Assembly: GCF_001889605.1 (NCBI RefSeq) | Contig: NZ_CP018171.1 | Location: 2,812,501-2,876,500, forward strand | Source of the DNA: Aquibium oceanicum | GTDB lineage: Bacteria; Pseudomonadota; Alphaproteobacteria; Rhizobiales; Rhizobiaceae | Length of the DNA stretch: 64,000 nucleotides | Direction: 5' to 3' | Part shown: piece after piece, positions 37,386 to 44,363 of the stretch | Layout of the letters: each line of letters begins with the position of its first letter | Position numbering within the stretch: the stretch's first letter is position 1 | Position numbers and translations under genes: made by a program | The notes under the pieces: generated by a model | What the model was told of the DNA's origin: nothing | The model's input: only the letters and a program-made list of their open reading frames with translations | Databases searched by the model: none

Positions 37386-38933
37386 ATGTCCAGAGAAAAA
37401 TTCTATATCACGACCGCGATTTCCTATCCGAACGGCAAGCCGCATATCGGCCATGCCTACGAGATGATCGCCACCGACGCGATTGCGCGGTTCCAGCGCC
37501 TCGATGGCAAGGACGTCTATTTTCAGACGGGAACGGACGAGCACGGCATCAAGATGTTCCAGACGGCGCGCAAGGAAGGCATTCCCACGCGCGAACTGGC
37601 CAGCCGCAATTCCGACGAGTTCGAGCGCATGGCCAAGGCGCTGAACGTCTCGCACGACTGCTTCTTCCGCACGACGGAGAAGCGCCATTACACCGCGAGC
37701 CAGGCGATCTGGAGCGCGATGGCGGCCAATGGCGACATCTACAAGGGCGGCTATGCCGGCTGGTACTCCGTCCGCGACGAGGCCTATTACGGCGAGGAGG
37801 AGACCGAGGTGCGCGAGGACGGCGTGCGCTACGGTCCGCAGGGAACGCCGGTCGAATGGGTCGAGGAGGAGAGCTATTTCTTCCGGCTTTCGGCCTATCA
37901 GGAGCCGCTGCTGAAGCTCTACGACGAGCGTCCGGACTTCATCGCGCCGCCCGAGCGCCGCAACGAGGTGATGAGCTTCGTGAAGTCGGGGCTGAAGGAC
38001 CTCTCCATCTCGCGCACGACCTTCGACTGGGGCGTGCCGGTTCCGGGCGACGAAAAACACGTCATGTATGTGTGGGTCGACGCGCTCACCAACTACATCA
38101 CCGGCGTCGGCTATCCGGACAGGGACGCCCCGATGTGGGAGCGCTGGCCGGCCGACGTGCACGTCATCGGCAAGGACATCGTCCGCTTCCATGCGATCTA
38201 TTGGCCGGCATTCCTGATGTCGGCCGGGGTTGAGCTCCCCAAGCGTGTCTTCGGCCACGGCTTCGTGTTCAACCGCGGGGAGAAGATGTCGAAGTCCGTC
38301 GGCAACGTCATCGATCCGTTCGCTCTGGCCGAGCACTACGGCCTCGACCAGATGCGCTATTTCCTGCTCCGCGACATCCCGTTCGGTCAGGACGGCAGCT
38401 ACAGCCATGACGCGATCGTGGCCCGCACCAATGCCGATCTCGCCAACGGCATCGGCAACCTGGCGCAACGCTCGCTGTCGATGATCGCCAAGAACTGCGA
38501 CGGAAAGGCGCCGCAGAAGGGCGAACTCGCCGCAGAGGACGAGGCGATCCTGGCCGTATTGGCAAACGCGGTCGCGTCGTCGCGCAAGGCGATGGCCGAG
38601 CAGGCGATCCACCGGGCGCTTGCGGAGGTGATCGAGATCGTCGCCGAGGCAGACCGCTACTTCGCGGGCCAGGCGCCCTGGGCATTGCGCAAGACCGATC
38701 CGGCCCGCATGGAGACGGTGCTGTGGACCACAGCGGAGGTGGTGCGCCGCATCGCCATCCTGCTGCAGCCCTACGTGCCGGACTCTGCGGGCAAGCTGCT
38801 CGACCTGCTGGCGGTGGCCGGCGACAGGCGCGGCTTCGATGCGATCGGCGAGGCCGACGCGCTGGTTCCCGGTACGCCGCTTCCGGCGCCGGCCGGCGTC
38901 TTCCCGCGTTACGTCGAAACGACCGACGGCTGA
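37386..38933 (+). CDS. metG: Methionyl-tRNA synthetase
   Basis: A 515-residue class I synthetase. The HIGH motif is [10 protein letters not shown] at the N-terminus and the KMSKS motif is [10 protein letters not shown] near residue 300. [22 protein letters not shown] and [17 protein letters not shown] are conserved core segments. There is no C-terminal tRNA-binding (EMAP-like) domain, as in other short alphaproteobacterial MetG proteins. It charges tRNA-Met. tatD starts five bases after the stop. Confidence 0.96.
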   Translation: MSREKFYITTAISYPNGKPHIGHAYEMIATDAIARFQRLDGKDVYFQTGTDEHGIKMFQTARKEGIPTRELASRNSDEFERMAKALNVSHDCFFRTTEKRHYTASQAIWSAMAANGDIYKGGYAGWYSVRDEAYYGEEETEVREDGVRYGPQGTPVEWVEEESYFFRLSAYQEPLLKLYDERPDFIAPPERRNEVMSFVKSGLKDLSISRTTFDWGVPVPGDEKHVMYVWVDALTNYITGVGYPDRDAPMWERWPADVHVIGKDIVRFHAIYWPAFLMSAGVELPKRVFGHGFVFNRGEKMSKSVGNVIDPFALAEHYGLDQMRYFLLRDIPFGQDGSYSHDAIVARTNADLANGIGNLAQRSLSMIAKNCDGKAPQKGELAAEDEAILAVLANAVASSRKAMAEQAIHRALAEVIEIVAEADRYFAGQAPWALRKTDPARMETVLWTTAEVVRRIAILLQPYVPDSAGKLLDLLAVAGDRRGFDAIGEADALVPGTPLPAPAGVFPRYVETTDG

Positions 38934-38937
38934 CGGC

Positions 38938-39732
38938 ATGCTGGTCGACAGCCACTGCCATCTGGATTTCCCCGATTTCGCCCAGGAGCGCGAGGCCGTG
39001 ATCGCGCGCGCGCAAGCCGCGGGCGTCGACCTCATGGTGACGATATCGACGCGCGTAAAGCGGTTCGACGAGATACGCGCAATCGCCGAGGCGCATGACA
39101 GCGTCTGGTGCTCCGTCGGCACCCATCCGCACAACGCGGCCGAGGAACTCGACGTCACCACCGAAGACCTCGTGCGCCTGTCTGCGCATCCGCGCGTCGT
39201 GGCGATCGGCGAGGCGGGGCTGGACTACTTCTACGACCGCTCGCCGCGTGAGGCGCAGGCCGAGGGCTTTCGGCGCCACATTGCAGCGGCGCGCGAGACC
39301 GGGCTGCCGCTGGTCATCCATTCGCGCGATGCCGACGACGACATGGCGGACATCCTGGAGGAGGAGACGGGGAAGGGGCCCTTCCCGTTCATCCTGCACT
39401 GCTTCTCCTCCGGCCGGGCTCTTGCCGATGCCGGCGTGCGGCTCGGCGGATACGTCTCCTTCTCAGGCATCCTCACTTTCAGGAAATCGACGGAACTGCG
39501 TGTAATCGCAGCCGGAATCCCGCGAGACCGTCTGCTCGTCGAGACCGATGCGCCTTATCTGGCACCCATGCCGCACCGCGGCAGCCGCAACGAACCGGCC
39601 TTCGTCGCCAACACCGCAGCCGTACTTGCGGAAACGCTCGGCGTCACACCGGACGAGATCGCGCGCCAGACGACCGAAAACTTCTTCCGGCTCTTTCAGA
39701 AGGTGAAGCGGCCCACGGGCGCGGACGCCTGA
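38938..39732 (+). CDS. tatD: TatD-family hydrolase (metal-dependent DNase-like)
   Basis: A 264-residue TIM-barrel metalloenzyme. Metal ligands are visible in DSHCHLDF, GEAGLDYF, VIHSRDADDD, LHCFSS and ETDAPYLAP. Family members act as 3'-5' DNA/RNA exonucleases; the local subgroup (YcfH-like) is usually next to metG and holB, as here. The ATG at 38938 lies five bases after metG; upstream open frame is metG shadow. The stop shares a base with the next ATG (TGATG). Confidence 0.93.
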   Translation: MLVDSHCHLDFPDFAQEREAVIARAQAAGVDLMVTISTRVKRFDEIRAIAEAHDSVWCSVGTHPHNAAEELDVTTEDLVRLSAHPRVVAIGEAGLDYFYDRSPREAQAEGFRRHIAAARETGLPLVIHSRDADDDMADILEEETGKGPFPFILHCFSSGRALADAGVRLGGYVSFSGILTFRKSTELRVIAAGIPRDRLLVETDAPYLAPMPHRGSRNEPAFVANTAAVLAETLGVTPDEIARQTTENFFRLFQKVKRPTGADA

Positions 39733-40553
39733 TGGCCGGCGCCGACGTATTGCGCCTGACCATTCTCGGCTGCGGCTCTTCGCCGGGTACACCGCACATC
39801 ACCGGCGATTGGGGCGCCTGCGACCCCGCCAATCCAAGGAACCGGCGCAGCCGCGCCTCCGCGCTGGTGGAACGCATCACGGCGAAAGGCCGGACGACCG
39901 TGGTGATCGACACGGGTCCCGATTTCCGCGAGCAGATGATCCGCACCGGCGTGCGTCGGCTCGATGCCGCGATCTTCACCCACCCGCATGCCGACCATAT
40001 CCACGGCATCGACGACCTGCGCGGCTATGCGCTGGCGCAGCGCCGGCTGATGGACGTGCATGCCGACAAATACACCATGGAGCGGCTTCAGCACGGGTTC
40101 GGATACTGCTTCGAGACGCCGCCCGGCAGTTCCTATCCGCCGATCCTCAAGCCGGTGCGTATCGCCCATGACGTGCCGTTCGCGATCGAAGGAGAGGGCG
40201 GTTCCCTCACCTTCGCGCCGCTGCCGCAGATTCACGGCGACATTCTTTCGCTCGGCTTCCGCGTCGGTGACATCGCCTATTGCCCCGACGTCAGCGACAT
40301 CCCGCCCGAGACCGCCGCTCGGCTCCAGGGCCTCGATACGCTGGTCATCGACGCGCTCCAGTACGAACGCCATCCCTCGCATCTTTCGCTTGAACAGGCG
40401 CTCGGCTGGATCGACCGCCTGAAGCCGAAAAACGCCGTGCTGACGCACATGCACATCCCGCTCGACTACGACACCGTGATGCGGGACACGCCTGCAGACG
40501 TGGTACCGGGATTCGATGGCATGGTAATCGAGGTTCCGGCTCCTAACAATTGA
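39732..40553 (+). CDS. MBL-fold metallohydrolase (PhnP-like phosphodiesterase family)
   Basis: A 273-residue metallo-beta-lactamase-fold protein. LGCGSSPGTPHITGDWGACDP at the start and the metal motif THPHADHIHGIDDLR (HxHxDH) are typical of the PhnP/cyclic-phosphodiesterase subgroup; further ligands are DTGPDF, PDVSDIP and THMHIPLDY. The physiological substrate is unknown; relatives cleave cyclic phosphates or phosphodiesters. It is translationally coupled to tatD, a pairing conserved in Rhizobiales. Confidence 0.9.
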   Translation: MAGADVLRLTILGCGSSPGTPHITGDWGACDPANPRNRRSRASALVERITAKGRTTVVIDTGPDFREQMIRTGVRRLDAAIFTHPHADHIHGIDDLRGYALAQRRLMDVHADKYTMERLQHGFGYCFETPPGSSYPPILKPVRIAHDVPFAIEGEGGSLTFAPLPQIHGDILSLGFRVGDIAYCPDVSDIPPETAARLQGLDTLVIDALQYERHPSHLSLEQALGWIDRLKPKNAVLTHMHIPLDYDTVMRDTPADVVPGFDGMVIEVPAPNN

Positions 40554-40578
40554 ATCGCTTGGATATTCCGGAGGCACG

Positions 40579-41049
40579 ATGAGCAAGAGCGTGGAACGGG
40601 TCCGCCAGGCCGCTGCGGCCAAGGGACTGAAGGTCGAGGTGCGCCGCATGGGCGAATCGACCCGCACCGCCGAGGAAGCCGCCGCGCAATGTGGCGTCGG
40701 CGTCGGTCAGATCGTCAAGTCGCTGATCTTCAAGGGCTCCGAGAGCGAAAAGCTCTATCTCTTCCTAGTTCCCGGCGACCGGCGGCTCGACCAGGAAAAG
40801 GCCGTGGCACTGGTCGGCGAAGCGCTGGTCCGCGCCGATCCGCGCGAGGTTCGCGAGCGCACCGGCTTCGCCATCGGCGGCGTGGCGCCGATCGGACACA
40901 CGGGTCCGGTCGAAGCCTTCGCCGACGGCCGACTGGCGTCCTACGACATCGTGTGGGCGGCGGCCGGCGCGCATGACGCGGTGTTCTCATGCGAACCCAA
41001 GACCCTGATCGAGGCGGCCGGCGCTCAGGTCGCCGACATTGGCGTCTGA
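40579..41049 (+). CDS. ybaK: YbaK/EbsC-family aminoacyl-tRNA deacylase
   Basis: A 156-residue protein. CGVGVGQIVKSLIFKGSES, LVPGDRRLDQEKAVALVGEA and FAIGGVAPIGHTGPVEAFAD form the editing-domain core. YbaK-like enzymes remove Cys from mischarged tRNA-Pro or, in related forms, Ala. The gene follows the MBL gene by 25 bases with a GGAGG site before the ATG. The following 259 bases before the convergent FAH gene show nothing recognisable. Confidence 0.9.
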   Translation: MSKSVERVRQAAAAKGLKVEVRRMGESTRTAEEAAAQCGVGVGQIVKSLIFKGSESEKLYLFLVPGDRRLDQEKAVALVGEALVRADPREVRERTGFAIGGVAPIGHTGPVEAFADGRLASYDIVWAAAGAHDAVFSCEPKTLIEAAGAQVADIGV

Positions 41050-41308
41050 GCCACGGCGCTGTTTAGAACGGACACCACAGTGCCGGGGACGGCCACGAAA
41101 CCGCACATTTCCGGACTTTCGCCACAGCCAAAAGTTCCATAATCTATCTTATGCGGCAAAGCTATGTGCGCAATGGTGGCGCGGTATCGCTCCCGCTGGC
41201 TCCACATTGGCTGGCCCTCTCCCCGCCAATCCTCGCCCGAACCGCCCTCGCGGCGACGGAACTGGCCGACGCCATTTCCAGGCGCCCGGCGTTCCCCTCG
41301 CTGCTGCG

Positions 41309-42004
41309 TCAATCCGGATCGCCGATGGTCAGCGCGATGTCCGAAAGTCCGTCGATGCCGCCGGTGATGCGATCGCCAGGGTTCACCGGTCCGACGCCGG
41401 CCGGCGTTCCGCTCATGATCAGGTCGCCGGGCCGCAGGTGGTAGAAACCGGAGAGATGGCTGACGATCTCGTCGACCTTCCAGATCAGCTCCGAGAGCCG
41501 CGCGTCCTGCCGTGGCGTGCCGTTCACCTCGAGATGGATACACTGCTCGCCGATCACGCCGAAATCGTCGCTCCGGGTGATCGGCGCCATGACCGCGGAG
41601 CCCTCGACGTCCTTGCCCAGATCCCAGGGCCGCTGCTTTTGCCGTGACGCGATCTGGAGGTCGCGACGCGTCATGTCGAGCCCGCAGCAGTAGCCGTAGA
41701 TCGCATTCATCGCCGCAGCGCGTTCCACACGGAAAGCCGGCGCGCCGATCGCCAGCACGAGTTCCATCTCGTGGTGGAAGTCCTCCGTACCGGGCGGATA
41801 CGGGATCGTTGTGCCCGTCGCCTGCAACGCCTGCGCCGACTTGGTGAAATAGAACGGCGCCTCGCGGTCGACTTCGAACCCCATCTCGGCGGCATGGGCG
41901 GCGTAGTTGCGCCCTACACAGAAGATGCGCCGCACCGGGAACAGAGACCCCTCCCCGATCACGGGTACGGCCGCGATCTCCGGCGGGTCGAACAGATAGC
42001 GCAT
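41309..42004 (-). CDS. Fumarylacetoacetate hydrolase-family protein (fumarylpyruvate hydrolase-like)
   Basis: A 231-residue protein from ATG 42004. FCVGRNYAAHAAEMGFEVDR, the metal-binding HHEMELVLAIG, GLDMTRRDLQ, KDVEGSAVMAPI and MSGTPAGVGPVNPGDRI match the FAHD1/fumarylpyruvate hydrolase subgroup. Such enzymes cleave acylpyruvates or decarboxylate oxaloacetate. The frame is open upstream to 42190, but the AGGAGG site at 42011-42016 sits six bases before this ATG; a nearer ATG at 42010 touches the site and is unlikely. Confidence 0.9.
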   Translation of the reverse strand: MRYLFDPPEIAAVPVIGEGSLFPVRRIFCVGRNYAAHAAEMGFEVDREAPFYFTKSAQALQATGTTIPYPPGTEDFHHEMELVLAIGAPAFRVERAAAMNAIYGYCCGLDMTRRDLQIASRQKQRPWDLGKDVEGSAVMAPITRSDDFGVIGEQCIHLEVNGTPRQDARLSELIWKVDEIVSHLSGFYHLRPGDLIMSGTPAGVGPVNPGDRITGGIDGLSDIALTIGDPD

Positions 42005-42010
42005 CGTCAT

Positions 42011-42016
42011 CCTCCT
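42011..42016 (-). promoter_or_regulatory. Ribosome-binding site that sets the FAH start
   Basis: AGGAGG on the minus strand, six bases upstream of ATG 42004. It argues against the longer in-frame starts at 42010 and 42190. Confidence 0.75.
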
Positions 42017-42122
42017 GATTTGCCGGCGGCGTCGACGCCCGGCACGCGACTCCATAGGCCGTTTGGCTCCGCCGTGCGCAAGCAAAAAACGTCGATAAAC
42101 AGTCGACTGCATTACCGCCCCA

Positions 42123-43418
42123 GTGGATGCGACCCTGAATTCGATCGACCCGAGGGAGATAGTCGAGCCGACCATGTCGCAAATTGGCATTCAAGCGCGC
42201 AGACACCCCGTTGCTGTACTCCGGGCCGTGTGCAAGAACTGCCATCCTTTCGCTGATCTGGCTATGAAATGCATGGCTCCCCGGCTTCTCGTTATCGACG
42301 ATCGCACGCCAACGCCCGACCAGGACAGCGGATCGGCCTGTACATTCTCCTACCTCCAGATTCTCGCGGGAGCGGGCCTGGATTTGACGTTCCTGCCCTC
42401 CGTACTGGGTGATGCCGGCCACTACTCGGACGCGATCCGTGCCCTGGGCGTTGAAGTGCCCAAGCCGGCGACATATCCCTCGCTGGAGGCAGCGGTCGAT
42501 CAACTCGCGCCCAAATCGGACCTCGTCATCATCTTCCGCGCACCCATCGCGCAACGGGTGTTCGACCGCATCCGTCACGCCGCCCCCAGGGCGAAGATCA
42601 TCTTCCACACCGTCGACCTTCATCATCTGCGCATGCGCCGGCAGTCGGAACTCGCTGGCGATCCGGAAATGGCAAACGCATCCGATGCAATGCGGCTCAT
42701 CGAACTGGATATCGTCGCGCGCGCCGATGCAACCATCGTCGTCAGCAGCTTTGAAGATGTCATGCTTCGCGGCCTCGTCGCCGACGCAGACATCCGACAT
42801 ATCCCGCTCTTGCGCGAAGTGCCCAAGCGTGTCGGAGGCTGGTCAGCCCGGCTTTCTGGCCTTTTCCGTAGGCGGGGTCCACTCTCCTCACGCCGAGACA
42901 TTGTATTCGTTGGAGGATTCGAGCACGCACCGAATGGGGACGGCGTGCACTGGTTCGTCTCGCAGGTATGGCCGAAGGTCTTGAACGCGGAACCTGGCAG
43001 CAGGCTTGTGGTGGCAGGGTCCAACCTCACCGCTGATATCGCTGCGCTGGCGTGCGAGACAATCACCCCTTTAGGACATGTACGGGATCTCGGTGCTCTG
43101 TTTTCGACCGCCCGCATGAGCATTGCCCCACTCCGCTATGGCGCCGGCGTCAAAGGCAAGATCGTCTCGAGCTTGAGCTACGAAGTTCCGGTCGTGGCAA
43201 CACGGATCGCAGCCGAAGGCACGGGCTTGGTGGATGGCGTGAACGTTTTGATCGGCGACGACCCGCAGGAAATGGCAGATGCAGTCGTTCGCCTCCTTCG
43301 GGACGACGACTTGTGGCGGCGTCTCTCCAAGGCAGGATACCGGACCTTCATCGACGTCCATTCGCATACTGCGGGACGGCCAAAGATCATGAAGCTCGTC
43401 GAAGATCTCTTGCGATAG
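42123..43418 (+). CDS. Glycosyltransferase, GT4-like
   Basis: Up to 431 residues. The N-terminal domain begins PRLLVIDDRTPTPDQDSGS (about residue 53) and includes IFHTVDLHHLRM and DATIVVSSFEDVML. The C-terminal GT-B domain reads IVFVGGFEHAPNGDGVHWF, RLVVAGSNLTADI, LGHVRDLGALFSTARMSIAPLRYGAGVKGKI and SYEVPVVATRIAAEGTG, the usual nucleotide-sugar site of family 4. It probably adds a sugar to an extracellular or capsular polysaccharide; donor and acceptor are unknown. Starts at 42123, 42174 or the later in-frame ATGs at about 42264 (MKCMAPRLLV) are possible, and the last would give the usual GT start. No other glycan gene is nearby, so it is an isolated transferase. Confidence 0.8.
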   Translation: MDATLNSIDPREIVEPTMSQIGIQARRHPVAVLRAVCKNCHPFADLAMKCMAPRLLVIDDRTPTPDQDSGSACTFSYLQILAGAGLDLTFLPSVLGDAGHYSDAIRALGVEVPKPATYPSLEAAVDQLAPKSDLVIIFRAPIAQRVFDRIRHAAPRAKIIFHTVDLHHLRMRRQSELAGDPEMANASDAMRLIELDIVARADATIVVSSFEDVMLRGLVADADIRHIPLLREVPKRVGGWSARLSGLFRRRGPLSSRRDIVFVGGFEHAPNGDGVHWFVSQVWPKVLNAEPGSRLVVAGSNLTADIAALACETITPLGHVRDLGALFSTARMSIAPLRYGAGVKGKIVSSLSYEVPVVATRIAAEGTGLVDGVNVLIGDDPQEMADAVVRLLRDDDLWRRLSKAGYRTFIDVHSHTAGRPKIMKLVEDLLR

Positions 43419-43486
43419 ACCGTCCACAGCCAGAATTTTGCGTGTCGCTGGCGGCATAAGGTGGCTGGTTCATGGGAAAAAATGTT

Positions 43487-43560
43487 TGGCTGGGGAACCT
43501 GGATTCGAACCAGGACTAACGGAGTCAGAGTCCGTGGGTCTACCGTTAACCTATTCCCCA
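43487..43560 (-). tRNA. tRNA-Gln (anticodon CTG)
   Basis: On the minus strand the acceptor stem TGGGGAA pairs with TTCCCCA, with G as discriminator and CCA encoded (43487-43489). The anticodon arm ACGGA-CTCTGAC-TCCGT gives CTG, reading CAG. The T-arm CCTGGTTCGAATCCAGG is regular. Length 74 bases. Confidence 0.95.
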
Positions 43561-43891
43561 GCACGCGGCTTGCGCCGCTCCGTGCCTGGACGAGCCGTCC
43601 CGGCACGGGTATTGGCGGGCCTTTTAACACATCCGGTCGGGCGATCAAGGCAAAATCACCCTGCCAGCGCCACCGGAAATCATCCTCTTGAAAAGCCCGA
43701 CGAAGGTCAAACCCCGTCGGGCCTAACGAAGTTCCATCCGTCTTATTCGACCCCGAACACCGTCGCGTAGCCCGCGACCACACGAGGCCGAGCTCCACCA
43801 GTCTTCTCATCATGGTCTTTCTGTGCCCTGCCCCAAGCTCTATGCTCGGCTCCAATGCCCCGGGCAATGCGGGAAAAAGAGGTCGCGAAGC
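43561..43891. other. Intergenic region between tRNA-Gln and the cNMP-binding gene
   Basis: These 331 bases hold a minus-strand terminator (43691-43722) for the cNMP/ABC genes and the tRNA-Gln promoter. Short open frames on the plus strand are not supported by any recognisable content. Confidence 0.4.
43691..43722 (-). terminator. Terminator of the ABC/cNMP gene pair
   Basis: On the minus strand GCCCGACG and CGTCGGGC form an eight-base stem followed by TTTTC. It lies about 170 bases after the stop at 43892 and would end transcripts from the ABC and cNMP-binding genes. Confidence 0.75.
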
Positions 43892-44350
43892 TCAGTGACG
43901 CGCCGCCCGCTCCGCCGCGGCGAGGTCGGCCGTGGTCTTGGCGAGCCGGAAGGCGAGTTCCCGGATGATGCGGCTTGCGAGCTCGGGAAACTCCTTGATC
44001 AGCTCGAGGAAGTAGCCCTTACCGATCTTCAGCGCCGTCAGCCTGCCGTTCGCCCTCACGGTAGCCGAGCGCGGGATGTCGCAGAAGACCGACATCTCGC
44101 CCAGCAACGCATGGTCCCGCAACTGCGCCACAACGACCTCCGTTCCGCCCGATTCGGAAATGATGTCGGCAACCCCGCTCAGCACGATGAAGGCGCTGTC
44201 GCCGGCGTCGCCTTGACGAAACAGCACCTGCCCGTGCTCGAACTCCACCTTGTCCGACGCATAGGCCAGGAGCTTGAGCTTGGCCGGATCCATCGCCGCA
44301 AAGAGCGGGATCTTGCGAAGAACCTCCACCTCGTCCCTCAGAGTACTCAT
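43892..44350 (-). CDS. Cyclic nucleotide-binding domain protein, no DNA-binding domain
   Basis: A 152-residue single-domain protein. It has the Crp-like beta roll: KIPLFAAMDPAKLKLLAYAS, GQVLFRQGDAGDSAFIVLSGVADII, and the phosphate-binding cassette LLGEMSVFCDIPRSATVRA. The remainder is a helix (EFPELASRIIRELAFRLAKT) with no helix-turn-helix, so it is not a transcription factor. It is 13 bases downstream of the unusual ABC exporter gene on the same strand, so the two are probably co-transcribed and the protein may regulate the transporter in response to cAMP or cGMP. ATG 44350 gives MSTLRDEVEVLRK; the frame is open upstream into the ABC gene. Confidence 0.88.
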   Translation of the reverse strand: MSTLRDEVEVLRKIPLFAAMDPAKLKLLAYASDKVEFEHGQVLFRQGDAGDSAFIVLSGVADIISESGGTEVVVAQLRDHALLGEMSVFCDIPRSATVRANGRLTALKIGKGYFLELIKEFPELASRIIRELAFRLAKTTADLAAAERAARH

Positions 44351-44363
44351 CACCGGTGCCCTT

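Noticed and set aside
41050-41308. Small gene between ybaK and the FAH gene
   Set aside because: Short frames exist, but none has a ribosome-binding site or recognisable protein features; composition suits a plain intergenic region.
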